Shown here in pieces: positions 46,160-55,614 of a stretch of DNA of 64,000 bases; position 1 is the stretch's first letter; each line of letters begins with the position of its first letter. The notes below the pieces were generated by a model that did no database searches, had not been told where the DNA came from, and saw only the letters and a list, made by a program, of their open reading frames with translations. Both the position numbers and the translations under genes were made by a program. Source of the stretch: Corynebacterium falsenii (GTDB lineage: Bacteria; Actinomycetota; Actinomycetes; Mycobacteriales; Mycobacteriaceae); contig NZ_CP083646.1 of NCBI RefSeq assembly GCF_020099275.1, positions 2,604,001 through 2,668,000 of the forward strand, read 5' to 3'.

Positions 46160-47031
46160 TCACTCCAGCTTCGCCTGTCCTGCATTCCCCGCTAATGCTC
46201 GCAGGCGATCACGGCGAGACCGCCTTTCACGACGCTTTGCAGCCACGTAGCCCGGATGGTGCTCCCACTGCCTGAACTCCGGCTTCTTCTTCCCCTCCGA
46301 GGCTTTCATAAACCGCACAGCCTCCACCGCGTTACGCACGTCGAGCTGCAGATAATCCTTATCTGTCCAACCCTTACCGCCGTCGTAACCCTGCAGCTTC
46401 GCCGCGAGACGGGAATCCTGCGGCAGCCCGGAAATCAGCAGGCAAATCTCCTCCGGCTCCCACTCCTGAACCACCTGCACGAGCCGTAGACCATAGAACT
46501 CCTGGAAATCCGGCACCAGAGCGGTGCCGAACCGTTCCACCTGCTCGTGCAGGGCGATCAGTTTCCCAGGCGAGAAGCGACCTTCCCCATAGCCGCGAAC
46601 AACGCCTTCTCCGGCTCGTCAGAATCAATCAACCACTGCTCCATGGCCTCACGATCCTCAGCCTGGCCGAGCAGGAAATCCTGAGCGGCCTCCATCATCT
46701 CGCAGACGATCTCGAAATCTTCCTCCGATACCTCGTCCGTCGGATCACCATTCTTGAAGCTGTCAGGCAGCTTGGACTCTATCTCCTTGAGCTTTACGAG
46801 CTGCTTCTGCACCCTCATACGAGCAGCGGGCAGCATTTTCTTCATGTCTCGCACGGCAGGCATGCCGGACAAGTCCACGTCCGAGATCGTAGTGTCGAAA
46901 TTGGGGTCAACTCCACCCAACGCCGGGCTGGGGTCAACCGTCGCGCCCTCCGGGGCGGTGGTAATCGGCTCGTAATCCTCCGCCTGGGCTGTGATCCGGT
47001 CAACGTACTGCTGGTAATCCTGCTCGGCCAT
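46160..47031 (-). CDS. tail assembly chaperone, long form made by programmed -1 frameshift
   Basis: Reading from ATG 47031, a -1 slip at GGGAAAC (46567-46561) joins 157 residues of the first frame to 133 residues of the second (beginning LIALHEQVERFGTALVPDF), giving about 290 residues. This is the lambda gpG/gpGT arrangement found before tape measure genes in most siphophages. The second part contains basic C-terminal sequence (AAKRRERRSRRDRLRAL). Confidence 0.8.
46558..47031 (-). CDS. tail assembly chaperone, short form (gpG-like)
   Basis: A 157-residue acidic protein ending RLGN-stop. The start at 47031 (MAEQDYQQYVDRI) has GAGGAG 8 bases upstream. It lies between the major tail protein and the tape measure gene; such chaperones coat the tape measure protein during tail assembly. 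Confidence 0.85.
   Translation of the reverse strand: MAEQDYQQYVDRITAQAEDYEPITTAPEGATVDPSPALGGVDPNFDTTISDVDLSGMPAVRDMKKMLPAARMRVQKQLVKLKEIESKLPDSFKNGDPTDEVSEEDFEIVCEMMEAAQDFLLGQAEDREAMEQWLIDSDEPEKALFAAMGKVASRLGN
46561..46567 (-). other. slippery heptamer GGGAAAC for -1 frameshifting
   Basis: In frame the codons read CTG GGA AAC TGA; a -1 shift re-pairs on GGG and AAA and enters the downstream frame. It lies directly before the stop of the short form, the usual place in siphophages. Confidence 0.8.
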
Positions 47032-47123
47032 CAAGGGCTCCTCACTCAAGTGCAAAAAATGTCCGGTGAACAAGGAATATGCTCCCCTGCACACCGGACA
47101 CTGACCGGATTACTCGACAACAA

Positions 47124-47717
47124 CTAGCCCGCCGCTGCGGCCTTCAGATGCGCCGCGACGATCGTGCCCTTGCCCTTCTCAGTCGAGACCAGCACGGAGT
47201 ACTTCACCGGCAGGCCAGCGAACTTCTCCGGATCCAGCTCCAGGGAATCATTCGGCGCCGTCTCCGTCTTGAAATAGTGAATGCCGATCGCCGAATCGCC
47301 ATCGACGATCACGACAAGCAGGGCGACCTTCGTGGAGGTGTACACGCGCGGCATCTCGAACTGCCCCTTGGTGCCCTCGATCGTGCCCGGGCCGAAGCGA
47401 TGCTTCAGGGGAACCTCAGACCACTGGATCGGGGTGACCTTCACCGACTCCGTGATCTTCGTAGGAGTCATGCGAAGGCTGTCGTTCTCCCACGCGCCCT
47501 TACGCTCACCACCATCAGTGTCAGCCTCGAAAGCAGGAAGCTCATCCTCGGAGGTATACCCCAGCGGGAGGAAAGAACCCAGAGCACCAGTAGCACCCTT
47601 CTTCACCCACTGCGTGAGCTCGTCAGCCGTAGGTGCGTCAGTGCCCTCCGGGGCGATCAGCACCGCACCCCGGCCAGGGATGAACACCGCGGCGTCATCA
47701 TAATTCTTAGCAGCCAA
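47124..47717 (-). CDS. major tail (tube) protein
   Basis: A 197-residue protein (MAAKNYDDAAVFIPGRGAVLIAPEGTDAP, WENDSLRMTPTKITESVKVTPIQWSEVPL), beta-rich, in the standard place before the chaperones. The N-terminal phrase with GRGAVLIAPEGTDAPT is typical of actinophage tail tube proteins. Confidence 0.88.
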   Translation of the reverse strand: MAAKNYDDAAVFIPGRGAVLIAPEGTDAPTADELTQWVKKGATGALGSFLPLGYTSEDELPAFEADTDGGERKGAWENDSLRMTPTKITESVKVTPIQWSEVPLKHRFGPGTIEGTKGQFEMPRVYTSTKVALLVVIVDGDSAIGIHYFKTETAPNDSLELDPEKFAGLPVKYSVLVSTEKGKGTIVAAHLKAAAAG

Positions 47718-47721
47718 TTTT

Positions 47722-48108
47722 CTACCTCTTCCTCATCATCAGAGAGTGTGTCGAGGCCATCGTCTCGGCCCCGGTTGGATCATGTGGCGACAGCCTGACC
47801 GGATCACTGTCAGTCCTCACGCTAGACAGCTTCACCCCACCAACTTCGGTTAGCGACAGCATCGCGTCCGCCACTGCCTCCGCCGCGTCCGCACACGACG
47901 TGAAATCCGGCCCTGTCGTCGTGAGCACCACACGTACATCAGACGCCAGCCGGCGCCCAGGAAGATCACCAGCAGGGCGCACCGTAGGTGTCTGCACCAC
48001 CGTCACCACCTGATCCGGGGTGTACTCCGCATCCCGATCCAGCCGAATATCCAGCCCCGGCAGAGCTGCACGCAGACCACGGACTATCACCCACGCCGCA
48101 TCGATCAT
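47722..48108 (-). CDS. tail terminator-like protein
   Basis: A 128-residue protein in the last head-tail joining position before the tube protein (MIDAAWVIVRGLRAALPGLDIRLDRD; ASDVRVVLTTTGPDFTSCADAAEAVADAML). Shape and place fit a tail terminator. Its start overlaps the preceding stop by 4 bp. Confidence 0.7.
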   Translation of the reverse strand: MIDAAWVIVRGLRAALPGLDIRLDRDAEYTPDQVVTVVQTPTVRPAGDLPGRRLASDVRVVLTTTGPDFTSCADAAEAVADAMLSLTEVGGVKLSSVRTDSDPVRLSPHDPTGAETMASTHSLMMRKR

Positions 48109-48419
48109 TTCACCGCCCTCGTCAAGTTGAACTGGCCAGGAACGAACCTGCCCGGAGCGCCATCCTTACCGTCCGCGAAGTGCCCGAACTCGATCGCGTT
48201 AGCCTGAGGATAGGTGTTCTCCACCACCCGGTCAGTAACGCCCTTCTCACCAGGAACAGCCCGGACGGAAAACGAGCCAGAATACCGGCCGGTGCGGAAC
48301 CTCTCCTTCGCATTGGCCTCCGCCCGCGCCCGAATGGTCTCCGCGCCCGCGTCGAGCAGCGGCTGCACGCCCGGCATACGCGCCAACATCGCGCCCGCAT
48401 CAGGATCAACCCACGCCAT
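48105..48419 (-). CDS. HK97 gp10-like head-tail joining protein
   Basis: A 104-residue basic protein with a helical start and RTGRYSGSFSVRAVPGEKGVTDRVVENTYPQANAIEFGHFADG, like HK97 gp10-type neck proteins of actinophages. Confidence 0.75.
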   Translation of the reverse strand: MAWVDPDAGAMLARMPGVQPLLDAGAETIRARAEANAKERFRTGRYSGSFSVRAVPGEKGVTDRVVENTYPQANAIEFGHFADGKDGAPGRFVPGQFNLTRAVK

Positions 48420-48787
48420 TATCTGACTCCTCTCTTCACGCCAGCCTGCTTCAAATACACCACGTCACGAGCAGTCCGGCGCGATCCTCGATGCCTCTTC
48501 GGCTCGCCCACGACGTTGTACAGCACTCCGTCAGCGTCGATCACCTGTGACAGATCATCACCAGGGAAGGTGCGACAGTAGAACCTCTTCATGTTCAGCA
48601 CCCCGGATTCCCCAGCCGCGGCATACGACTGAATGTCCGCGCTCGAGGACTCCTGTAGTCTGCCATCCACCGCGGTACGCCCAACCACCACGGGCTCCAG
48701 TCGGCCGCGCTCCCCCTCACGGTTCTCCCGCAGCAGCACCACAACCCGGTCAGGGCTGTTAGACCTTGCTCTCAGGCTCACGGCCAC
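48419..48787 (-). CDS. head-tail connector (stopper-like) protein
   Basis: A 122-residue basic, beta-rich protein between the adaptor and the gp10-like protein, the place of the head-closure stopper. The start overlaps the preceding gene by 10 bp; the stop touches the next start. No detailed family assigned. Confidence 0.65.
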   Translation of the reverse strand: MAVSLRARSNSPDRVVVLLRENREGERGRLEPVVVGRTAVDGRLQESSSADIQSYAAAGESGVLNMKRFYCRTFPGDDLSQVIDADGVLYNVVGEPKRHRGSRRTARDVVYLKQAGVKRGVR

Positions 48788-49242
48788 ACCCCCTCATCAT
48801 CCGAGTACCACGGGAACCCGTAGGCTGTCCCGTCCGGCACATAGCGAGTGCCAGACCTGCCCACATCACCTCGATACGTCCCCAGAGTCCCGATACCGCT
48901 CGCCCGCCGCGCCGAACTGTACTCCAGCAGCGTCCGCTTCTCGTTAGGGGTGAAAATATCAGCCTTAGTGACCGTCGCGTCCAGGCCGTAGCTGTAATCG
49001 CCCTCCGCCTCACGCGTAAAACGATCAGGGTTGGTGTACATCCGGCGGGTAGCCATACCCAGCACCGCCATAGCCCCCGGCGGCACGTCAGCCGGTGACC
49101 GCCAATCACGCCGCGTCAAGTCCAACGCCGCGGCAGACACCATCTCGATAGCCCACACCGCCAACCCCTGATCCAGCGAACCGTAGTCACTCGACAGCGA
49201 CCGCTCGAGGTCAGCCATTTCCACTAGCCGTGTGCGCTCCAT
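48778..49242 (-). CDS. head-tail adaptor (gp6-like) protein
   Basis: A 154-residue protein with a helical N-terminal half (LERSLSSDYGSLDQGLAVWAIEMVSAAALDLTRRDW), as in connector adaptors that bind the portal. The start at 49242 has AAAGGAGG 6 bases upstream. It is the first gene after the capsid. Confidence 0.7.
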   Translation of the reverse strand: MERTRLVEMADLERSLSSDYGSLDQGLAVWAIEMVSAAALDLTRRDWRSPADVPPGAMAVLGMATRRMYTNPDRFTREAEGDYSYGLDATVTKADIFTPNEKRTLLEYSSARRASGIGTLGTYRGDVGRSGTRYVPDGTAYGFPWYSDDEGVWP

Positions 49243-49322
49243 CCGGAGCCTCCTTTCAATAGGAAAGACGGGGCCAACAGTCCCCAACTGGGAGAACCAT
49301 CAGCCCCGCCTACCAGAGTCGC

Positions 49323-50381
49323 CTACGCAGCCGCAGGAGCGTCCTCTTCGAACCCATCCGTGCCAGTCAGCACAGCGATACGCTGCGGATCAAGCACCTG
49401 GGCGCCAGCGAAGGTATCCACGATCGCACGGTCAGTCAGGTGATCCGGATCGTAGTCCTGCAGGTACCGCATGGTGAACCCGTCAGCAGAAGCAGTAGCG
49501 GAGAACGCAGCACCACGAGGAGCAGCGGTCGTACGGGTCACCAGAGTGATCGCGTCACGCTGCACCGCGTACGCCTTCAGCGGATCAATGGTGTAGTCCA
49601 CCAAGATCGTGAAGCCATACAGCTTGCCGATGACCGCCTGGCGGAGCAGATCACCCGTACCAGCCTCGTTCACCTTGAAAAGATTCTCCTGGGACAGCAG
49701 GGAGGCCTCCCACTGGGAACCGACCACCAGGTAGCGGTTGTCCAGTGGCACACCACGCTCCGCGAAAAGACGGTGCGCCGCGCGGATGACCTTGAGCACA
49801 TCCTTGTGCGTCTTCGCAGTTAGCTGCTCCGCCTTCACCGAGGTGTTTACGCCGTACCCGACGAACTCGGTACCGGCGTCACGCAGGTCCTGCAGCGTCG
49901 CGTACGACTTCCCGTTAGAGCCAACCAGCTTGCCCTTGACCTTCTCCTTATCCACGGCAGTCAGGCCAGCCGGGATGTCAGCAAACGACTTCGCCACGAT
50001 CCCGTTGATCGCCTCCGCCACAGACTCCGCCATCGGGGCCACGACCTGCGACTCCATGTCACGCAGAGTGAACGTCACGAAGTCATCAGGCAGCTTCACA
50101 GCGTTGTACACCTGGTCGGTGACCTTCACGCTGGTGTAAGGCTCCCACAGATTCGAGTAGGTGATCGCGTTCTCAGCACGACGATCAGACTCGGTGTAAA
50201 TCCGAGCCTTATCGATCATCACCGGGCGCTTCACCGTCACAGACGCGCCACGGCCAGCCACGATCTCACGCGAAAAATCCGCGTTGACGATTCGAGCCAG
50301 GGTGGACTTGTACTTCAGAGCAGCCAGCGTAGAGGTCGCCACCTGCTCAGGGGTGAACAGCAAATGATTAGGTGCAGCCAT
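49323..50381 (-). CDS. major capsid protein
   Basis: A 352-residue protein starting MAAPNHLLFTPEQVATSTLAALKYKSTLARIVNADFSREI, in the form of the P22 coat/HK97-fold major capsid family, with DNRYLVVGSQWEASLLSQENLFK and a C-terminal VDTFAGAQVLDPQRIAVLTGTDGFEE. It follows the scaffold gene by 5 bp. Confidence 0.9.
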   Translation of the reverse strand: MAAPNHLLFTPEQVATSTLAALKYKSTLARIVNADFSREIVAGRGASVTVKRPVMIDKARIYTESDRRAENAITYSNLWEPYTSVKVTDQVYNAVKLPDDFVTFTLRDMESQVVAPMAESVAEAINGIVAKSFADIPAGLTAVDKEKVKGKLVGSNGKSYATLQDLRDAGTEFVGYGVNTSVKAEQLTAKTHKDVLKVIRAAHRLFAERGVPLDNRYLVVGSQWEASLLSQENLFKVNEAGTGDLLRQAVIGKLYGFTILVDYTIDPLKAYAVQRDAITLVTRTTAAPRGAAFSATASADGFTMRYLQDYDPDHLTDRAIVDTFAGAQVLDPQRIAVLTGTDGFEEDAPAAA

Positions 50382-50386
50382 TAGAG

Positions 50387-50917
50387 CTACCTTTCGTAGA
50401 TTCGAGCACCGATCTTCGTCAGATCAGTCTCAGTGGAATCACCCTCATCAGACCCAAACCGGACACCATCACCCGGCAACCCACCAGGCACAAAACGCCG
50501 GTTAGAGAACAGCTCCTTCAGCTTCTCCGCATCCGCCTTCAGCTCCTCCGGGGTGGAACCCTGCAGCCGCAAAGCCATGTCAGCAGGCAGGCCGGTCTCC
50601 TGCGCCGCCATGAACTGCGCCAGCTTATGCTCCGCTGCGGTTGCCCGCTCACGCAGCTTCTGGTTCTCCCGGTTCGTCTTCCGGTTCTTACGGATCAGCT
50701 TCTGAATGTCCTCGTCACGGGGAGAATCATCCTCATCGTCATCATCGTCAGATGAGTCGTCATCTACCTGCGAATCGTCATCCTCCCGCTCCTGGCTGGA
50801 GGTGTCCGCAGACTCCGTGTCGTGGGTGTCGGTAGTGTCCGTGGTCTCGGTAGCCTCAGACTCCACGGCCTGGGTCTCCTGATCACCATCGGTCTGATCA
50901 TGGGTGGTATCGGTCAT
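50387..50917 (-). CDS. phage scaffolding protein
   Basis: A 176-residue very acidic protein (long Asp/Ser/Glu run at about residues 30-65) with a C-terminal coiled coil (KLIRKNRKTNRENQKLRERATAAEHKLAQFMAA). This composition and the place before the capsid gene are typical of scaffolds. The start at 50917 follows AGAGGAG by 3 bases. Confidence 0.85.
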   Translation of the reverse strand: MTDTTHDQTDGDQETQAVESEATETTDTTDTHDTESADTSSQEREDDDSQVDDDSSDDDDDEDDSPRDEDIQKLIRKNRKTNRENQKLRERATAAEHKLAQFMAAQETGLPADMALRLQGSTPEELKADAEKLKELFSNRRFVPGGLPGDGVRFGSDEGDSTETDLTKIGARIYER

Positions 50918-50983
50918 GTGCTCCTCTTTCCGCTCCAGGCGATAAAGACGTCTCAAATGTGCAGACACCCGGCCTGCAATCCC

Positions 50984-52114
50984 CTACAGCTTGTCTGCGT
51001 ACTCCCGATACGACTCGATCCTCGACACCAGCTTCTTAGCCTCATACTCCAGCGCCATCACCGGCAGATCATCCGAGCCTTGTCCACGCGCCTTCAGCTC
51101 CGCTATTTCCTCCCGCACACCAGCCAGACGCTTCTCATACTCATCCGCGAACTCAAGGTACTGCTCACGCCCCCACTCACTCTTCGTCCCATCAGAAGCA
51201 CGCCGCTCCGAGGCCTTCGCCGGCGTCGGCCTAGCCCGCTGCCCCGTCGACTGCCCACGAACCGGAGGGCGCTTACGCCGCGTCCCCTCCAACGGCCCGT
51301 CGTAGTTCTCCGGCAGCGTCCCGGACTGCCGCCACCGCTGCCACGCCTTCCACGGATCGGGCTGGCCAGACGCAATCTCAGCCCACTCGTAAGCCAGCTG
51401 ATTACCGTTCCCCGGCAGATCAACCTTCCCGTCGACCATGTACACCGGCTCCAACGTGCAGCAACAGTGGTCATGCACCTTAAACCGCCCATCACCCACA
51501 AAACGGGCGTTAGACGCAGTGAACGCGTCCGACCGGTACAGCTGCACACCCGGAATCTCCTCCCCCATGTAGTAGATCCCGCGAGAGGCGAGCATTGCAC
51601 AGAAAGGGCACGGGTCCGCGTCTACTACGCGGGCGTACCCCACCGGGCCGTGACCCCGGCGAACCTCCTGCTCGATCACCTGACGGCCACCGTCCTCCAC
51701 GATCTTCGTGGCCTTACCAATCACGGCCTGCTCAATCCGGGCCTGCGCCTCCTCCACCGAGTATCCCTTGTGCGACACAGACTTACCCACTCCACGCGTG
51801 GTCTTCAGCAGCTCACGAGCCGCGTCAGCTGGCTCATACTCCCCCGGCTCCTCGATCGGCGGCGGAGCGTCCGGAGCCTCCACCGCCTGGAACTCCCTCA
51901 AATAATCGATCGACAGCTCACGGCTCCGTTCACGCATCCGCGCCACATCCGGCGCCACACGCCTGACAAACACCTCCGACGAATCATCAATATCGTAGTA
52001 GTCAAAAGTCTTGCCAAACACGGCGCGAATGAAATTCGCCAGCTTCTCCGCCAAGCCCACCTGAGCCAGTCGATGCTCCTCAGTCAAACGCTTCCCCCGC
52101 TGCGTCCTAGCCAC
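50984..52114 (-). CDS. VG15/MuF-like minor head protein
   Basis: A 376-residue protein following the portal gene, with which it overlaps by 8 bp. The middle holds the Cys/His signature of VG15-type minor head proteins: DADPCPFCAMLASRG, then VHDHCCCTLEPVY. These metal-binding-like residues are conserved in many actinophages, where the gene is sometimes labelled capsid maturation protease. The C-terminal third is basic and helical. Confidence 0.8.
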   Translation of the reverse strand: MARTQRGKRLTEEHRLAQVGLAEKLANFIRAVFGKTFDYYDIDDSSEVFVRRVAPDVARMRERSRELSIDYLREFQAVEAPDAPPPIEEPGEYEPADAARELLKTTRGVGKSVSHKGYSVEEAQARIEQAVIGKATKIVEDGGRQVIEQEVRRGHGPVGYARVVDADPCPFCAMLASRGIYYMGEEIPGVQLYRSDAFTASNARFVGDGRFKVHDHCCCTLEPVYMVDGKVDLPGNGNQLAYEWAEIASGQPDPWKAWQRWRQSGTLPENYDGPLEGTRRKRPPVRGQSTGQRARPTPAKASERRASDGTKSEWGREQYLEFADEYEKRLAGVREEIAELKARGQGSDDLPVMALEYEAKKLVSRIESYREYADKL

Positions 52115-53522
52115 CGCTCACCTCAGTGATCGTCGACGTGGCCTGGCGGCTAAAGCTCGCATTCAGCGGATCACGCTCCAACTCCAAATCCGCAGCCCGC
52201 TCCCACTCCACCACATCAGCGGCCTCAACACCAGGAATCATGCCCCACAGATTCCGCTTCGGCACACCCAACATCTGAGCAGCCTTACCCAGGGCATCCA
52301 CAGCCTGCGCCAGCGACCTGATCTCCATGTCTTGCCAGGACACACGGATCAGCGGATCACGCGCCAACCCCTCCATGCCAGCCACCTTCGCAGCCGCCCG
52401 CAAAACACTGCTGTACGCGTCCCCAGCACTCATCTGACGCTCGTACACCTTCTGCGTCAGCGGAGCACGAGCAGCGGCAAGTGCCTCCGCCGATAGGTTC
52501 ACCAGCTGACCAGTCAACGCGTGCGCCGGGGTCTGCGATACAGCTGCGAGGGCTTCAATATCCGAGCGCCAAGAGTTCACGAAAGGGTCCAAGGCTGTGG
52601 CATCAAGCGTGCCGAAGTGCACCCCATCCCCACCGGTCAGGATGTCATCCTGTGCCAGCTTGACCTTCAACCGCTCTGCCGCGGCTTCATCAAAAGTGTC
52701 CGGGATCGGGTCGCCGTCCTCGTCCACCTGCTCCGGCATCTCCAACCCCGTCGCAGTCTTCACCTTCCACGAATTGAAATGCTGAGCCAACAAGCGGTCA
52801 TAGGCAGTCTTATTGATCCGCTGAGCAGCAGGAATGAAAGGCTCCACCTCACCAATCACCCGCCCATCAAGATCAAGCTGGTTACAGAATCGCACCACCG
52901 GCACGAAATCCAGGCCAGTATCCTCCACGCTGACAATGCGCAGACCACCCATGTCCCCATCGCCACGAGCAGCGTTGTCCAGCGCCAGGACAATACTCAC
53001 CCCCGGTAGTCGGAGCCGAAACCGGCCCACATCCCCCTCACGCCCCAGCAACTCCAGCGCAGCAGACGGATACGGCTCCGCACCAAGGTCATCGAACTCG
53101 ACCGCGACCCGGCGCGGCGACAACATCCGAATACGCGCCGGAACATCACTACCGAACTCCGTTGGGGACACCACAGCATAAGAATGCCCGTACGAGATCA
53201 TCGCCCGGTGGTTCGAGATCTGCTGCGACCGCATCCGGTTCGCATTCCACAACCCCCACAGCTCGTCGATCCGCCCATCCTCGCCTACAACGTTGTCGAC
53301 ATACATCGCCTGCACACAGTTGTCCACGACCAGGCGAAGCCACGGCGTACGCGACAGATCACGCAAAGCACGATGCTCACTAGTAGCCAAGCGGGGTACC
53401 TCAAATCCCGCGTCCAGCTCCGGGCGTAGCCACGAGTCGACCGAGTCGCACTGCCGTCGCTGCCGAGACAGCTTCGAGTTGAGACGGTCGAAGACCTTCT
53501 TGACCTGTAAAGCGTCCATCAT
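52107..53522 (-). CDS. portal protein (SPP1 gp6-like)
   Basis: A 471-residue portal, the dodecameric ring through which DNA is packaged. Typical sequences are TPWLRLVVDNCVQAMYVDNV near the start, MISYGHSYAVVSPTEFG, and AVSQTPAHALTGQLVNLSAEALAAARAPL. Its ATG overlaps the terminase stop as ATGA. Confidence 0.92.
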   Translation of the reverse strand: MMDALQVKKVFDRLNSKLSRQRRQCDSVDSWLRPELDAGFEVPRLATSEHRALRDLSRTPWLRLVVDNCVQAMYVDNVVGEDGRIDELWGLWNANRMRSQQISNHRAMISYGHSYAVVSPTEFGSDVPARIRMLSPRRVAVEFDDLGAEPYPSAALELLGREGDVGRFRLRLPGVSIVLALDNAARGDGDMGGLRIVSVEDTGLDFVPVVRFCNQLDLDGRVIGEVEPFIPAAQRINKTAYDRLLAQHFNSWKVKTATGLEMPEQVDEDGDPIPDTFDEAAAERLKVKLAQDDILTGGDGVHFGTLDATALDPFVNSWRSDIEALAAVSQTPAHALTGQLVNLSAEALAAARAPLTQKVYERQMSAGDAYSSVLRAAAKVAGMEGLARDPLIRVSWQDMEIRSLAQAVDALGKAAQMLGVPKRNLWGMIPGVEAADVVEWERAADLELERDPLNASFSRQATSTITEVSGG

Positions 53523-55018
53523 GCTGCGTAGCCCTTCTTCTTTTTCTTCACCGGCTCCATATCCAATCCACGCAGCGCCAACGTCACCGCGCGCAAAGGC
53601 TCCACCTTGACCTCACCAAACGGCGCCCACGTCCACGCGGTTTTCGACTGTCCCACCAAACGACGCCGCGCTGTATGCGCCGCGTCATCCAGCAAGGGGT
53701 GCGAACTGTGGAACAACGTGGGATCCGGAGCGCCGTCGGCATCCACCCTCGAAATACGGTCGTACAGGGTGGCCGTGCCCTTTGTGATATCCCCCGTGGT
53801 GGCCAGTGACACCGGCACTCCGGCCTCGGCCAGCCGCGGCGCGAGCGCTGCCGCGCCAGAAAACGAATCGATAACAACACCAGCATGGGGCCGGTGCTTC
53901 TTCACTACTCGCGCACACTCATCCTGCACCCAGGCCATGCCGGACTTCGCCGCGATAATGTCCGCGACCACACGGCCGTCCGACAGCTCCGCCACGCCAG
54001 CGAGCACCGCCAAATCGCGATCGGCAGATACCTCAAGCCCCAAAGAGCGACGCTTCACCCGAGCCCCAGCAAGAACCTCCGAGGTCGCAAAAGACTTAGC
54101 CCACAAGTCCACGCCGATCGCCGCATCCGTCGACCGATCAGCCCACACACCCAGGCGCTCACGCTGATACTCCTCCGGCCCCATGACATCCAGCTCAACC
54201 TCTTGGATCCACTCCCACGACTGCAGATACCCCAGAGACGGGTTAGACGCCGCCACCGCCTCCGGAGAACGCCAGTAAACCTGCTTCAGATCAGCCGACC
54301 ACTCGAAAAACGCCAAGTGCTTATTGGACTCAGGCTTATCAATTGCTTTCTCGCGGAGATTCAGCAGCACCTCTGAATCATCGAAGCCGGTCGACGAGGT
54401 GTACCACACCTGCGGGCTAGGACGCGACGAAAGCACAGGCAGCAGGTCAGAAACGAGGGTTGAAGATAGCGCAAAAGCCTCATCGAGAATGACGCAGTCA
54501 CCCTGCAGACCACGGCCGTTGCCACGCACACGAGACACGAAATCGATCCGCCGCCCGTCCTTCAAAATAATCGCCGTCTCGCGGCTATCCGGCATCGAGC
54601 GGACCTGCTCCAAGAACTCCGGCGTGTTCTCAATGATCTCCCGAATAGCCAAGTATTCCGCCCGAGCAGTCTTAAACAGGTGTGCCGAGTGCACCAGTTT
54701 TTCCTCACCAAACACGAAAAGCCCGGCCAACAATCGCCACCGGACAATGCCATTCTTGCCATTCTGACGCGGCACGATCAGACAGACCTGGAAGGCAAGC
54801 CACTTACCCGTCACCGGATCCTCAGCCATAGCGTTCCGAGCCACAAACTGCTGCCACGGCAACAACTCCACCCCACACACCGAAGCAAGATCCGCCAAAA
54901 TATCCCCAGACGACTGCGACCACTCCGGGGCATGGAAATATCGCGGCAACTGCTCCCCCACCGGCGCCGAACGAGGCGCGAAACCGCTCACCGGCACCAC
55001 AAGACGGTCATCACTCAT
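53519..55018 (-). CDS. terminase large subunit
   Basis: A 499-residue packaging motor. The ATPase has the VPRQNGKN-type Walker A near residue 85 and Walker B GDCVILDEAF near 175. The nuclease part includes EVSADRDLAVLAGVAEL and VVIDSFSGAAALAPRLAEAG. It overlaps the small subunit gene by 4 bp. Confidence 0.93.
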   Translation of the reverse strand: MSDDRLVVPVSGFAPRSAPVGEQLPRYFHAPEWSQSSGDILADLASVCGVELLPWQQFVARNAMAEDPVTGKWLAFQVCLIVPRQNGKNGIVRWRLLAGLFVFGEEKLVHSAHLFKTARAEYLAIREIIENTPEFLEQVRSMPDSRETAIILKDGRRIDFVSRVRGNGRGLQGDCVILDEAFALSSTLVSDLLPVLSSRPSPQVWYTSSTGFDDSEVLLNLREKAIDKPESNKHLAFFEWSADLKQVYWRSPEAVAASNPSLGYLQSWEWIQEVELDVMGPEEYQRERLGVWADRSTDAAIGVDLWAKSFATSEVLAGARVKRRSLGLEVSADRDLAVLAGVAELSDGRVVADIIAAKSGMAWVQDECARVVKKHRPHAGVVIDSFSGAAALAPRLAEAGVPVSLATTGDITKGTATLYDRISRVDADGAPDPTLFHSSHPLLDDAAHTARRRLVGQSKTAWTWAPFGEVKVEPLRAVTLALRGLDMEPVKKKKKGYAA

Positions 55019-55614
55019 GCACCCTCCTTAGCCGCGGCCAAACGCTCCTGACGCTTCCGCTTCAACTCATCCGCCATCGACGGGCCAGACTGCTTTCGCT
55101 CCCCCGGCTTCAGCACCCCAAGCTTGCCCAATGCGACACCAAGAGCTGCCTGTGTCTGGCGTGCCTCCGAGACCATCGAATTAATCACCACAGACACCTG
55201 ACGCTCACCCGCCATCGTCTCCTCGACATCCCCCAGCTCGAACCACAACGTCTTGTTGCTGGACAGCGCGGCCGCGAACCGCTCCAGACGATCTTTGAGA
55301 CGGCACGCCTCCGTCAACAGCACCTCAGTAGCCGGGTCAAACGCATACTGCTCATGCAGCTCATCCCACATCCTCCGACCAGCATCACGCAGAAAAGCCG
55401 GGTAGCCCTCCTTCTTCCCACCGTCAGCCACGACAACCTGCGTCCTGGTGCGCACCTTTGGCTTGTCCTTCTGCTTCGCGCGCCGCTGCCGCTGGTATTC
55501 CGAGTTAGCTTCACGGCACGGCTGGCAGTGCCGTTCCTTGCGCTTCGTATGCTGGCGGTATCCGGCGACAGTTCCGCACTGCCGGCGCTTCTGGGGTGGC
55601 TTACGATCACTCAT
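55015..55614 (-). CDS. terminase small subunit
   Basis: A protein of about 199 residues from ATG 55614. The basic N-terminus (KPPQKRRQCGTVAGYRQHTKRKERHCQPCREA) is a zinc/DNA-binding type region seen in actinophage small terminases, followed by a helical part (LLTEACRLKDRLERFAAALSSNK; QTQAALGVALGKLGVL). The start is uncertain since no strong ribosome binding site is visible. Confidence 0.75.
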   Translation of the reverse strand: MSDRKPPQKRRQCGTVAGYRQHTKRKERHCQPCREANSEYQRQRRAKQKDKPKVRTRTQVVVADGGKKEGYPAFLRDAGRRMWDELHEQYAFDPATEVLLTEACRLKDRLERFAAALSSNKTLWFELGDVEETMAGERQVSVVINSMVSEARQTQAALGVALGKLGVLKPGERKQSGPSMADELKRKRQERLAAAKEGA

